Assembly: GCA_032250555.1 (NCBI GenBank)
Contig: JAVVFI010000167.1
Coordinates: 1-10,958 of the forward strand
Direction: 5' to 3'
Length of the DNA: 10,958 nt
DNA from: NIOZ-UU13 sp032250555
GTDB taxonomy: Bacteria > Planctomycetota > Phycisphaerae > Sedimentisphaerales > Anaerobacaceae
The first letter of the stretch is position 1; each line of letters begins with the position of its first letter. The notes under the pieces are model-generated. The model was not told where the DNA came from, searched no databases, and worked only from the letters and a program-made list of their open reading frames with translations. The position numbers were made by a program, and so were the translations under genes. Below are positions 1 to 7,512 of this stretch, piece after piece.

Positions 1-1230
1 TCCGCCGACAAACAGCGTACTCCCGGCCATAATGAGTGAATATGTATCATCACAGGCGTGCTTCCAGATGAAGCATTGTTCCAGTGATTCCTTGTTTTGT
101 CTCAAAGAAATTTGGATATTCCGCAAATCATCCTTAAGTTCGTTTGCCGGAGCGCTGTTCCTGGCAAGTTTCTTAAGCTGATCGCTGATCTGTTTTTGCC
201 GGCTGTACAGTGCTATTCTTTGCTTAGAAAGTGCAAGGTATTTCCTTCGATCAATCGCAGTAAGCCCTTTCTCCGATTGCATATATGCAATATGACCGTT
301 AACGACCATACGCATACCGCCAAAAGTCGCTATTGTCTCATTCGTTGTGACATCGGCGGCATTGAGTTGTTTGGCACCCCTGCCCGGCCCTGTCACAAGA
401 GTGTTTTCCACTAATAGTGTATAAGCTCCGCCGGCACTATCGAATTCTCCTCTGAATTTACCGTTTTCACGTGCAAAGGACACCGGCCCTGTCCTCCCGG
501 TCGGTATGTACAGGTTTTGAGTCGAAGCGAGCAGATAACCTTGCGGTGAGACATTGAGCTTTTCCCGCCACAGAACCGACCCGCTTTCAGCGTTCAGAGC
601 AAATAAAAAAGTGCCCTCAATCGGAAACAGGCCCGCCGCGAAAAACACCTTACCTGCATCGACTACCAATCCGGTCCGAACAGACAAAAACGATATCATC
701 CGTCCATTGCCCGGTACCATGCTGTTTTCAGCAGCATCCTCATATTTCCAAATCAATGAGCCGTTATCAGTATCAAGGCAATATACACAGCCATCGTCAG
801 ATCCAACATAAAGTTTGCTTCCAGCTACAACAGGAGCCAGTCTAACAGGGCCGCCGGTGAAAAATACCCATCGTACTTTCCCGGTTTTGGCCTCAAGAGC
901 GTAAACGCTGAAGTCGGCCGAAGATGCAAAATAAACTGCATCACGAACAGCCACCGTATGAAAGGCACGGTCGTAAATTACAGTTGCTCTTAATTGGTTA
1001 TGGTTGTGCCAGAAGTCCTGCGCCGCTGGAGGCGGCCACGCAGGCTCAGGTGCATGGTTACACTGAAACCGCCAGCACTCGGATAGCGCCTGAGGTAATT
1101 GTTCTGAAGTTATTCCGCTTCGCGCGTTGTCGTGGTTATATGTTGGCCAATCATCACCCAGGGATACATTGGCTGTCAGGAGGATCACGATGCTCATGGA
1201 CATGCGCATCCAGTATCTGCTTCTCATCAT
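1..1230 (-). CDS. PQQ-like beta-propeller repeat protein, secreted (partial, C-terminus beyond window)
   Basis: An open frame of 410 codons runs from ATG at 1230 to the window edge without a stop, so the C-terminus is missing. Residues 1-25 look like a Sec signal peptide (basic start, then SIVILLTANVSLG), and the mature part begins DDWPTYNHDNARSG, a start common in planctomycete PQQ-like proteins. Propeller-blade motifs are visible: VYALEAKTGKVRW (109-121), VYCLDTDNGSLIW (149-161) and LFALNAESGSVLW (209-221), each with the Gly and terminal Trp typical of PQQ/BamB-like blades. After residue 325 the propeller pattern stops and a charged, probably helical or coiled-coil stretch follows (about 328-388), before propeller-like sequence resumes (LIMAGSTLFVGG). 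Function is unknown: it could be a BamB-like scaffold, a carbohydrate-binding protein or a quinoprotein. An ATG at 1227 is an equally possible start. It lies 149 nt downstream of the SGNH gene on the same strand. Confidence 0.8.
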   Translation of the reverse strand, partial: MMRSRYWMRMSMSIVILLTANVSLGDDWPTYNHDNARSGITSEQLPQALSECWRFQCNHAPEPAWPPPAAQDFWHNHNQLRATVIYDRAFHTVAVRDAVYFASSADFSVYALEAKTGKVRWVFFTGGPVRLAPVVAGSKLYVGSDDGCVYCLDTDNGSLIWKYEDAAENSMVPGNGRMISFLSVRTGLVVDAGKVFFAAGLFPIEGTFLFALNAESGSVLWREKLNVSPQGYLLASTQNLYIPTGRTGPVSFARENGKFRGEFDSAGGAYTLLVENTLVTGPGRGAKQLNAADVTTNETIATFGGMRMVVNGHIAYMQSEKGLTAIDRRKYLALSKQRIALYSRQKQISDQLKKLARNSAPANELKDDLRNIQISLRQNKESLEQCFIWKHACDDTYSLIMAGSTLFVGG

Positions 1231-1305
1231 ATATTCTCGGCTTAGTATTACTACTTTATTTTTCGATATAACACTTGGTTACAAAGACAAGTTTCACATT
1301 TCACT

Positions 1306-1334
1306 ATGATACCGAATTTCTTTAAGAAAAACAA
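1306..1334 (-). promoter_or_regulatory. Candidate sigma70-type promoter for the PQQ-like gene
   Basis: On the minus strand, TTGTTT (1329-1334) and TATCAT (1306-1311) are separated by 17 nt, ending about 75 nt before the ATG at 1230. The spacer contains a short AT-rich inverted repeat (TTTCTT, 1 nt, AAGAAA, at 1317-1329). The rest of the 149-nt gap between the two genes shows no other gene and no clear terminator. The match is imperfect and could be chance, or the gene may be read through from the SGNH gene. Confidence 0.25.
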
Positions 1335-1379
1335 CCATTTGTCGTGTTATCCTCGCCGGCCATATTCGCTTAATACAAC

Positions 1380-2624
1380 TCAGCGATAAGGCAGTGGTTT
1401 AGGATTTAGCCACTTAATTACACTGTCTTTGATTGCCCAGGCAGTAAAGAAATTGCCCCGGGGAGTATGATGGCCGTTATAAAAAGGTGCAAGGTACTGT
1501 TCGATATCTACCCTGTACTTTTTGTAATCTTCTGCGAAAGCGTCCCGCATATCAATGACCGGAAAAGATTTACCTTTCAACCAGTCAACAAAATCATGGT
1601 CAAAACCTGGTTCTCCAGCCAAATGTCTCGCTACATTGCCTTGGCCAAAGGTAAGCATGACCATAAGTTTTTTGCCGTTATCTCTGGCAAACTTCTCCGC
1701 CCATGTCACAACGTTTTTGGTCGCAAACAAAGCCGCTTCGGTGTGAATCTTTTTGATTCTTTTCGCCGCCTCGGTATTTGCTATCTTTTCGTCGGGAATT
1801 CCAAATGTTACCGCTACAGGATTTATCAGTGTCTCTGAAATATTCCTGCCGCCCTTTCGAGCGGCCAACACCATCTTCAGGATTGGATCATCTTTGAAGG
1901 TTCGCCACAGATAATCTTCATCACAAAGTTTATACAGATCTTCAGGGCTCTTTGAGATGTTCTCTATTTGTTTACAGCTTCCCTTTGCTACATCGACCCT
2001 TAAATGCGGCAGGGTAAATCCGCATCTTGAACCATAACCAAAGCGAATGCTCCGCCAGGCATCGAGATTACGATAGTGATCGTCATCCCATATATTAAGG
2101 ATGATATATCCGCCTGAAATTTGCTTTTCGACTTTCAGCATTCTTCTGTAGGCTTGATATACACTGTGACCGCCGACTCCGTAATTACGAACAGGCTCTT
2201 GAATATGGGCCGCCGAATATTCTTCCCACGTTTCATTATTACTTGCCTGGCTGCAATGTGTGAAACTATTTCCATAGGTACGGATACGGCTGGTTTTATC
2301 AGGAAAGTTAATAACTTTACGGGCGCCGTCGTATTCATAACTATAGAAAGTTTTGGAACCATCCACACCGGTACTGCCTATCGCTTCATGATGCACCCAG
2401 CCAAGCTCTGAATCATATTGAAAAATCTCGCCGGGGCGTTTGTCTCTGGGACCGTATTCACCTGTGATAAAATCTTCGACTCTCTGGCGGCCGGGTATAA
2501 TCGAACGAAGATATTCTCTGGCGCTTTTTTCAAAGTCGCTCTCCTGACCTTTCAATTTTCCGTCAAGAGTAACAACCGCCAAAGAACTCCCCATAATCTT
2601 GCCTAAAAATTCACGTCTCTGCAT
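1380..2624 (-). CDS. Tat-exported SGNH/GDSL-type hydrolase-like protein
   Basis: A 414-aa protein starting MQRREFLGKI, whose Arg-Arg at residues 3-4 followed by FL and a short hydrophobic stretch marks a Tat signal. SGNH blocks can be read: block I YGNSFTH (117-123, candidate nucleophile Ser120), block II NYGVGG (147-152), block III ILNIWDDDH (175-183, Asn177) and block V NGHHTPRGN (383-391, His386). The family hydrolyses esters using Ser, His and Asp, often removing acetyl groups from polysaccharides. Two positions that are usually Asp are Asn here: 119 in block I and 383 in block V, so the catalytic Asp seems to be missing. The substrate cannot be read from sequence. Context with a beta-xylosidase and a sulfatase suggests a carbohydrate esterase or a non-catalytic relative. 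I chose ATG 2624 because GGAGG at 2632-2636 lies 7 nt before it; an upstream TTG at 2630 would be only 1 nt from that site. Confidence 0.75.
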   Translation of the reverse strand: MQRREFLGKIMGSSLAVVTLDGKLKGQESDFEKSAREYLRSIIPGRQRVEDFITGEYGPRDKRPGEIFQYDSELGWVHHEAIGSTGVDGSKTFYSYEYDGARKVINFPDKTSRIRTYGNSFTHCSQASNNETWEEYSAAHIQEPVRNYGVGGHSVYQAYRRMLKVEKQISGGYIILNIWDDDHYRNLDAWRSIRFGYGSRCGFTLPHLRVDVAKGSCKQIENISKSPEDLYKLCDEDYLWRTFKDDPILKMVLAARKGGRNISETLINPVAVTFGIPDEKIANTEAAKRIKKIHTEAALFATKNVVTWAEKFARDNGKKLMVMLTFGQGNVARHLAGEPGFDHDFVDWLKGKSFPVIDMRDAFAEDYKKYRVDIEQYLAPFYNGHHTPRGNFFTAWAIKDSVIKWLNPKPLPYR

Positions 2625-2631
2625 TATCAAA

Positions 2632-2636
2632 CCTCC
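2632..2636 (-). promoter_or_regulatory. Ribosome binding site deciding the SGNH start
   Basis: GGAGG on the minus strand lies 7 nt before ATG 2624. This rules out the in-frame TTG at 2630, which is too close to it, and trims two residues from the longest possible reading frame. Confidence 0.7.
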
Positions 2637-2663
2637 ATAAAATTACCATTTTCTCATTACTTA

Positions 2664-2679
2664 TATTATGTAGATAATA
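2664..2679. repeat. Short AT-rich inverted repeat in divergent spacer
   Basis: TATTAT and ATAATA form a perfect 6-bp dyad separated by GTAG, about 40 bp upstream of the SGNH start. It could be a regulator site, but in such AT-rich sequence it could also arise by chance. The rest of the 249-bp spacer (2625-2873) holds a promoter candidate for the plus-strand gene and a loose AAAAGC/GCTTTT pair (2705-2710 with 2742-2747). No small gene is evident. Confidence 0.25.
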
Positions 2680-2768
2680 CAATAAAATTGCCATAGAAGA
2701 AACCAAAAGCATCTCCGCATGGGGACCTGATGAAGTCGGCGGCTTTTATCTTCTTATAGTGTTATTCC

Positions 2769-2796
2769 TTGAAATATTAAGGATTTGTGATAATCT
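2769..2796 (+). promoter_or_regulatory. Candidate promoter of the metallophosphoesterase gene
   Basis: TTGAAA (2769-2774) and TAATCT (2791-2796) are spaced by 16 nt, roughly 75 nt before the ATG at 2874. It is a reasonable but not strong match in an AT-rich spacer. Confidence 0.3.
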
Positions 2797-2873
2797 CGTA
2801 TTATGAAATGCACTTTATAACATATATCAATCCTTTTGTTGTGCTAATAAGAAGGTTTTGAAAGGAGACTGCA

Positions 2874-3818
2874 ATGAGTATTGGGTTTTCAAGACGAGAT
2901 ATGCTAAGACTTGTAGGAGTAGGAGCAGCTTCAATGTCACTGCCAACAGGGCTGCTGGGCGCACAGAAAGACGGCCGGAGTAAACAGGCTGTGGTAAAAC
3001 CATTAACATTTTTCGGCTGGTCGGATACCCATATACCGGTTCATGGCGACGGGAGTAAGTTGTGGCCGGCTATCGATGCTATGAATCGTTTACCGGGCAA
3101 AGCGTTCCCAAAAAATATCGGTGGTGTTGTTGATACACCGGCGTTTGTATTTAACTGTGGAGACATTACTGATTGGCCTACGCATCAGGCGAAAAAGACC
3201 TACGAGGATTTAATTACGAAACGATTGATGTATCCCAGTTATGAGATATTAGGCAATCATGATGAGGCCGGGGCTGCTGGTGTCGAGCATCCCCCGCCGA
3301 TTATGAAAGAGTGGTTCAAAAAACGTTATGGTGACCTGAGCTATACGTTCGATCAGGGCGGAATTCATTTCGTGTGCCCCTTTTCAGCATACGATGAAAG
3401 CCTGGGAAATCCCGCGCAGGACCTAACCGCCGAAGCGATGGATTTCATCAGGAAGAACCTGCACCGGCATTATTCACCTGGCCTTGTACCGGCAAAATTG
3501 GTATCCACGCCTAAAGGGACACCTATCGTTGTGGCAACGCATTTATGTTTCGATGCAATGACCAATCGGGACGCCTTTGTAGATGCCCTTGGCGATGCTA
3601 ATGTGATTATGGCGTTGGGCGGCCATTATCACAAAGCAAAAGTGACGCATTACAGAGGGGTGAATTTTGTGCAGCTTCCCTCGGTAAATTCCGAATGGCA
3701 GGAGGTGACAGTGATTCGAATCACGTCAAATCGGCTAATCGCGATTCCATATGATTATGCTAAACATAAATGGATAGATAATCCCGGGAAGATTTTGGAC
3801 GTACAGATATCGGGGTGA
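2874..3818 (+). CDS. Tat-exported calcineurin-like metallophosphoesterase
   Basis: A 314-aa protein starting MSIGFSRRDMLRLVGVG, a Tat signal (Arg7-Arg8) with probable cleavage near residue 30 (GLLGA). The five metal-binding blocks of the calcineurin-like phosphoesterase family are present in order: SDTH (Asp51, His53), CGDITD (Asp97), GNHDE (Asn128, His129), ATHL (His223) and GGHYH (His251, His253). All dinuclear-metal ligands therefore appear intact and the enzyme is predicted active in the periplasm or outside the cell. The family cleaves phosphomonoesters, phosphodiesters or nucleotides; which of these cannot be told here. AAGGAGA lies about 6 nt before the ATG, supporting the start. The gene stands alone on the plus strand, divergent from the SGNH gene and convergent with the beta-xylosidase gene, whose stop is only 42 nt away. 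No hairpin terminator is obvious in that gap. Confidence 0.88.
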   Translation: MSIGFSRRDMLRLVGVGAASMSLPTGLLGAQKDGRSKQAVVKPLTFFGWSDTHIPVHGDGSKLWPAIDAMNRLPGKAFPKNIGGVVDTPAFVFNCGDITDWPTHQAKKTYEDLITKRLMYPSYEILGNHDEAGAAGVEHPPPIMKEWFKKRYGDLSYTFDQGGIHFVCPFSAYDESLGNPAQDLTAEAMDFIRKNLHRHYSPGLVPAKLVSTPKGTPIVVATHLCFDAMTNRDAFVDALGDANVIMALGGHYHKAKVTHYRGVNFVQLPSVNSEWQEVTVIRITSNRLIAIPYDYAKHKWIDNPGKILDVQISG

Positions 3819-3860
3819 GTTTCGGCAATGTGTGCGCGTCCACTCCTGCGTTTATCAACC

Positions 3861-5702
3861 TTACCACACTTTCAATGCGAATTTCCCTTCTCCCGGGTTC
3901 TCAAAAGGACCTGCCGAAGGATGCGCATCACTTCTCTTTTTGCCGAAATAATCAGTATCGATTTTCAAGGGCGTTCCATCGGGATTCTCATAGGCTGCAT
4001 TCGGTATCTTGGCCCGGCCTAAAAGCGATGTTGTCACTAAACGGTTATCTAAAGTATTCAAGGAATCATCAAGCGTAATATGAAGAAACACACTGTCGCC
4101 TTTTTGAACAACCTTGACCTCCGGATTAAAGTCTGACTTCTCAATGAAATTTGTTTCCTTAAAGTATGGCTTGGCGCCGTTATAGTTAACATTACCTTCA
4201 ATCTGTACCGGCAGTGTCGCCTTGTCATATCCGTCCAAACCGCTCGGCTGGATAATCACGTTGTTATAGAACCGGTCATCGCCGCCCTGGATTTCCTTAA
4301 GACCTGCCACCTCAACGCTGTGCGCCTTGTGGAACGGAGTCTCACGTCGCAGTTCAGGCCGTTGCGTAATGCGGCCGGCGAATAAATTATGCACGTAAGC
4401 CCCGCCTTGAGACATGTCCAGCAACGAACGCCCGGAAAGAAAGAGATTGTTGTCGATTAGAAACGGCCCGTGGTTAACCTCAACAAAAAGGTCTTCACTA
4501 CTGTTGTTATCGTGTAAGAGGTTCCGGGTTACGCGAGCACCCTGTGCCATCCAGTCCAGCCAGATACCCCGGCACGTGCGGTAGATATGATTCCGGCTGA
4601 TTTCGGTATCAATTGCTCCGTGAATCTTGATGCCGGCCATCTCGGCACCGGTAAACAGTTGACGGATATGTATGTCGTGAATGTCGTTGTCCGTGATGGT
4701 GCTGAAAACCGCACCCATGCTTCCGACGATGCCCGCTTGCTCGCAATGAGAGATATGGTTATTCCGTACTACATGGTGACCTATGTTTTCCTTCGACCAG
4801 CCTTGTTCCACTGCGCGCTCGATGGTTTTAACGTAGCCCTCGGCGGTATTCGCCGATGTGTTGTCCCATTGATCGCCGTGTTTACCCAGCGTGATTCCCA
4901 CGCATGTCGAATAGCGGATATCGTTGTTCTCGATGACCCATCCCTTGCTCCAGTTAGTGCCGATCAAACCAATCTGCTCAGCAGTAGGTGGAGCCCAGGG
5001 TGTTGCCGCGTGCATTATTGTAAAGCCGCGCACGGTGATGAAATTAACGCCCGTCTTCTCGGGGTAGAACACCGCCTGACGAACGTTTATCTCGACCTGA
5101 CCTTTGTTGGGATTGACGCCCTCGAACTGCGCCCAGATTGTAGTATTCGCCTGGCCCACCTGCCCGAACCACAACGGCGTGTTACCTATAGGTTTCAGCG
5201 CATCATCAATATTAGCTGCTTCGGTGAGCCAGTGACCATTCAGATAAACCGCACCCGTATGGTGTTCTCGTCCCTTGGGATTGAACCAGTCGCCGTTAAT
5301 CAAGTCACTGTATGGATTGAAATCCCCGAAAAAGCTATTGGAAATAGTAACCTTCCATGTATCATTTTGTACCTTTTGCCAGCCCTTGATGACCTCAGAG
5401 CCTTTGATAATGACTTTCTCACCGGGTATGGCCTGATAAACGATACGTTTCTTATCAGACTCGCCGCCTCGCGGCGGATTAATCCGTTCACGATAGGTCC
5501 CCTCATGCACTGTTATGAAGTCACCGGGCCGTGCAGCCTCTGCGGCCTTGGATATTGTCTTAAAAGGAGCTTGAATCGTCCCTTTGTCTGTATCATCGCC
5601 TCTGACCGAAACATGATACTCCCGCGCCTGTATGGCCCCGGACAATAAAAGCAGCATACAAACTATAAGGGATATCCGTTTGGTATTATTTTGAATACGC
5701 AT
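3861..5702 (-). CDS. GH120-family beta-xylosidase, secreted
   Basis: A 613-aa protein. Residues 1-26 form a Sec signal peptide (KRISLIVCMLLLLSGAIQA, cleavage before REYHVSV). The rest reads as a right-handed parallel beta-helix and closely resembles, from memory, the Thermoanaerobacterium XylC beta-xylosidase of family GH120. Shared stretches include NSFFGDFNPY (122-131), AATPWAPPTA (232-241), NWSKGW (250-255), SQGGAY (431-436), VEVAG (463-467), GGDDRFYNN (473-481) and the C-terminal KVW. The XylC nucleophile and acid/base (Asp382 and Glu405) correspond to Asp383 in WLDW and Glu408 in FVEVNHGP; Glu354 (GAEMAG) also matches a conserved position. GH120 enzymes release xylose from the non-reducing ends of xylo-oligosaccharides with retention. 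GGAGG lies 6 nt before the ATG. The gene starts 47 nt after the sulfatase stop, so the two are probably one operon. Length matches the family (about 610-640 aa) and no damage is seen. Confidence 0.9.
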   Translation of the reverse strand: MRIQNNTKRISLIVCMLLLLSGAIQAREYHVSVRGDDTDKGTIQAPFKTISKAAEAARPGDFITVHEGTYRERINPPRGGESDKKRIVYQAIPGEKVIIKGSEVIKGWQKVQNDTWKVTISNSFFGDFNPYSDLINGDWFNPKGREHHTGAVYLNGHWLTEAANIDDALKPIGNTPLWFGQVGQANTTIWAQFEGVNPNKGQVEINVRQAVFYPEKTGVNFITVRGFTIMHAATPWAPPTAEQIGLIGTNWSKGWVIENNDIRYSTCVGITLGKHGDQWDNTSANTAEGYVKTIERAVEQGWSKENIGHHVVRNNHISHCEQAGIVGSMGAVFSTITDNDIHDIHIRQLFTGAEMAGIKIHGAIDTEISRNHIYRTCRGIWLDWMAQGARVTRNLLHDNNSSEDLFVEVNHGPFLIDNNLFLSGRSLLDMSQGGAYVHNLFAGRITQRPELRRETPFHKAHSVEVAGLKEIQGGDDRFYNNVIIQPSGLDGYDKATLPVQIEGNVNYNGAKPYFKETNFIEKSDFNPEVKVVQKGDSVFLHITLDDSLNTLDNRLVTTSLLGRAKIPNAAYENPDGTPLKIDTDYFGKKRSDAHPSAGPFENPGEGKFALKVW

Positions 5703-5749
5703 AGTACACCTCCATATAAATAATTCATTAGAAAAACTTTTACTGCTTT

Positions 5750-7216
5750 CTATCCTCGGTATTGTGACTGGCCGAACAGGAAAACGTCGGAATTTGTATG
5801 AGCCTTTTTCATAATTTGTTCCATCTGGCGAACGATATCAGGGTGATTCGAAGCAATATTATTCTTCTCCTGAGGGTCCTTACTTAAATCATAGAGCTCC
5901 AGGGGACCGTTTGGGTCTTTCTTGACCTCAAGACGAATCGCCTTCCAGCTACCTTTGCGCACAGCTTGTTTTCCCCCGCGCTCATGAAATTCCCAATAAA
6001 GATATTCATGCTCTTTTTGTTTATGTTTCTTACCCAGAAGAGTCGGCAGGAAAGATATGCCGTCGATATCTCCGGGCACATCGGCTCCGGCAAGTTCGGC
6101 AAAAGTAGGCAGTACATCCCAGAAAGCGGAGATATGATTAGAATTAGATCCGGCGGTTACTTTACCGGGCCACCATGCTATCATGGGTACTCTTATTCCG
6201 CCTTCGTAAAGGTCACGTTTCTGGCCGCGAAGTCCCCCGCTGCTGTCAAAGTAAGCGGGATTCGCCCCACCTTCGGCATGAGGTCCGTTATCGCTGGTGA
6301 AAATCACAAGTGTTTTCTTATCCAATCCGGTCTCACGGAGTTTATCGAGTATCTCACCTACCTGTTTATCCAGCCTTGTAATCATAGCCGCGAAATTGGC
6401 ACGCGGCGTTTTGACAGAACCGTATCCTCCTATCTTATAATTAGGCCCGTCATCGGTACCTTCGTAGGGTTTTTCAGGAAATTTACCACGATAACTTCTA
6501 ACAATGTCATCCTCGGGAACCAGCAGTTCCGCGTGTGGAATCACATTAGGTACATACATGAAAAACGGCTTATCTTTATTCACCTCAATAAACTTCAGAG
6601 TTTGTTCCTGAATCAGATCAGGTGCATACTGTTCCGTTTTCTTCCCTTCGTTACCGGATAGCATTACTTTCTTGTCGTTGTGCCGTAAGAAGTAAGGGTA
6701 GTAGTTATGAGCAAACCGCTGGCAATTGTATCCGAAAAACTCATCGAAGCCCTGATTAATCGGATCGCCTTCTGAGCCCGGGTATCCCAATCCCCATTTG
6801 CCGAATGCCCCCGTGGCATAACCTGACCTCTTCAATACTTCGGCTACCGTCACGGTTGTAACAGGCAAAGGATGCTGGCCTTCCGGGTAATATTCCTTGT
6901 TGCCGCGAACGGGTGTATGTCCGGTATGCAGGCCGGTCATAAGACAGGAGCGGCTTGGGGCGCACACGGTACTTCCGGAATAGTGCTGGGTAAAACGCAT
7001 GCCTTCGCGTGCCATGCGGTCGAGATTAGGTGTGCGGATTACTTTCTGCCCAAAACACCCCAGGTCACCATAGCCAAGATCATCAGCAAGAATATAGATT
7101 ATATTAGGCTTTCCAGCATAGCTTTTGTGTGAAGCGGATACACAACCCGAAATGGTTGTGGCGATACCTGTCATAGCGGCTGTTTTTAGAAAATATCGGC
7201 GCGATGTAATTTTCAT
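5750..7216 (-). CDS. Formylglycine-dependent S1-type sulfatase, Tat-exported probable lipoprotein
   Basis: A 488-aa arylsulfatase-type enzyme. The start MKITSRRYFLKTAAMTG has a Tat twin Arg (6-7), and ISGC (22-25) resembles a lipobox, so it is probably anchored at Cys25. The sulfatase signature CAPSR begins at Cys85, the residue converted to formylglycine by a separate maturation enzyme not present here. Metal and active-site positions of the S1 family are visible: Asp45-Asp46 (ADDLGYGD), Lys140 (GKWG), His228 (IPH), Asp309-Asn310 (TSDNGPH) and Lys333. It should hydrolyse sulfate esters on a polysaccharide; position and sugar cannot be read from sequence. The following beta-xylosidase gene points to sulfated, xylose-containing glycans. 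I chose ATG 7216 because AGGAGA at 7223-7228 is 6 nt upstream and the Tat motif follows at once; the frame is open further upstream to about 7324 but that part has no signal-like sequence. Confidence 0.92.
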   Translation of the reverse strand: MKITSRRYFLKTAAMTGIATTISGCVSASHKSYAGKPNIIYILADDLGYGDLGCFGQKVIRTPNLDRMAREGMRFTQHYSGSTVCAPSRSCLMTGLHTGHTPVRGNKEYYPEGQHPLPVTTVTVAEVLKRSGYATGAFGKWGLGYPGSEGDPINQGFDEFFGYNCQRFAHNYYPYFLRHNDKKVMLSGNEGKKTEQYAPDLIQEQTLKFIEVNKDKPFFMYVPNVIPHAELLVPEDDIVRSYRGKFPEKPYEGTDDGPNYKIGGYGSVKTPRANFAAMITRLDKQVGEILDKLRETGLDKKTLVIFTSDNGPHAEGGANPAYFDSSGGLRGQKRDLYEGGIRVPMIAWWPGKVTAGSNSNHISAFWDVLPTFAELAGADVPGDIDGISFLPTLLGKKHKQKEHEYLYWEFHERGGKQAVRKGSWKAIRLEVKKDPNGPLELYDLSKDPQEKNNIASNHPDIVRQMEQIMKKAHTNSDVFLFGQSQYRG

Positions 7217-7256
7217 AGAATATCTCCTGTCAATGTTTTCTCTTGTCATCGCTCGT

Positions 7257-7285
7257 ATTCTATAAGCAACGCCAGCATAATTCAA
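7257..7285 (-). promoter_or_regulatory. Candidate promoter of the sulfatase/beta-xylosidase operon
   Basis: On the minus strand TTGAAT (7280-7285) and TAGAAT (7257-7262) are exactly 17 nt apart, giving an expected leader of roughly 35 nt before ATG 7216. Its position inside the upstream extension of the sulfatase frame also supports the shorter start chosen for that gene. Confidence 0.45.
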
Positions 7286-7355
7286 CATTAGAGTTTCTAT
7301 AACAGTCGGCAGGCAAAAAAACATTCAAGTTCTTTCAATTCTTCATTAATCGATA

Positions 7356-7367
7356 ATTGTGCACAAT
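7356..7367. promoter_or_regulatory. 12-bp perfect palindrome, candidate operator in divergent promoter region
   Basis: ATTGTGCACAAT reads the same on both strands. It lies between the two divergent promoter candidates, 30 bp upstream of the plus-strand -35 box and about 70 bp from the minus-strand one. That placement fits an activator or shared regulator of the sulfatase/xylosidase operon and the isomerase-like gene. Regulator family unknown. Confidence 0.4.
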
Positions 7368-7397
7368 ATTTGGAATAATTATGCTTATGAGGAAATA

Positions 7398-7425
7398 TTG
7401 ACAAGTGTATTTAATTGACTACAAT
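7398..7425 (+). promoter_or_regulatory. Strong sigma70-type promoter candidate for the isomerase-like gene
   Basis: A consensus -35 box TTGACA (7398-7403) is followed after 16 nt by TACAAT (7420-7425). Transcription would start near 7432 and leave a leader of about 80 nt before ATG 7513. Confidence 0.55.
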
Positions 7426-7442
7426 TACGATAGAGTGAAAAG

Positions 7443-7478
7443 TTCGCCACAATGCGTTAAGTAAATTTACCCGGCGAA
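7443..7478 (+). promoter_or_regulatory. Inverted repeats in the leader of the isomerase-like gene
   Basis: TTCGCC (7443-7448) pairs perfectly with GGCGAA (7473-7478), and the enclosed loop contains a 10-bp perfect palindrome GTAAATTTAC (7461-7470). Just downstream of the predicted transcription start this could be an operator or a folded leader. The closing stem is short, so chance is possible. Confidence 0.3.
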
Positions 7479-7512
7479 TCAACAGGACTTTAATCTAATC
7501 GGGAGGTCAATT

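Noticed and set aside
924..1271. 115-codon open frame on the plus strand
   Set aside because: Antisense to the signal peptide and first blades of the PQQ-like protein, which reads continuously through this region.
2705..2747. AAAAGC/GCTTTT pair as a possible terminator or small RNA
   Set aside because: The loop is over 30 nt with no good inner stem, and no transcript in the spacer needs terminating there.
3819..3860. Possible bidirectional terminator between convergent genes
   Set aside because: No inverted repeat with a flanking T-run could be found in the 42-nt gap.
4587..5648. 353-codon open frame on the plus strand
   Set aside because: It lies entirely antisense to the GH120 gene, whose product has clear family similarity and both catalytic residues. 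The antisense translation has no recognisable domain or signal.
5966..6661. 231-codon open frame on the plus strand
   Set aside because: Antisense to the sulfatase, which has all family motifs. No domain is visible in the translation.
7217..7324. N-terminal extension of the sulfatase frame
   Set aside because: It would hide the Tat signal at an internal position, it overlaps the best promoter candidate, and the ribosome binding site lies before ATG 7216.
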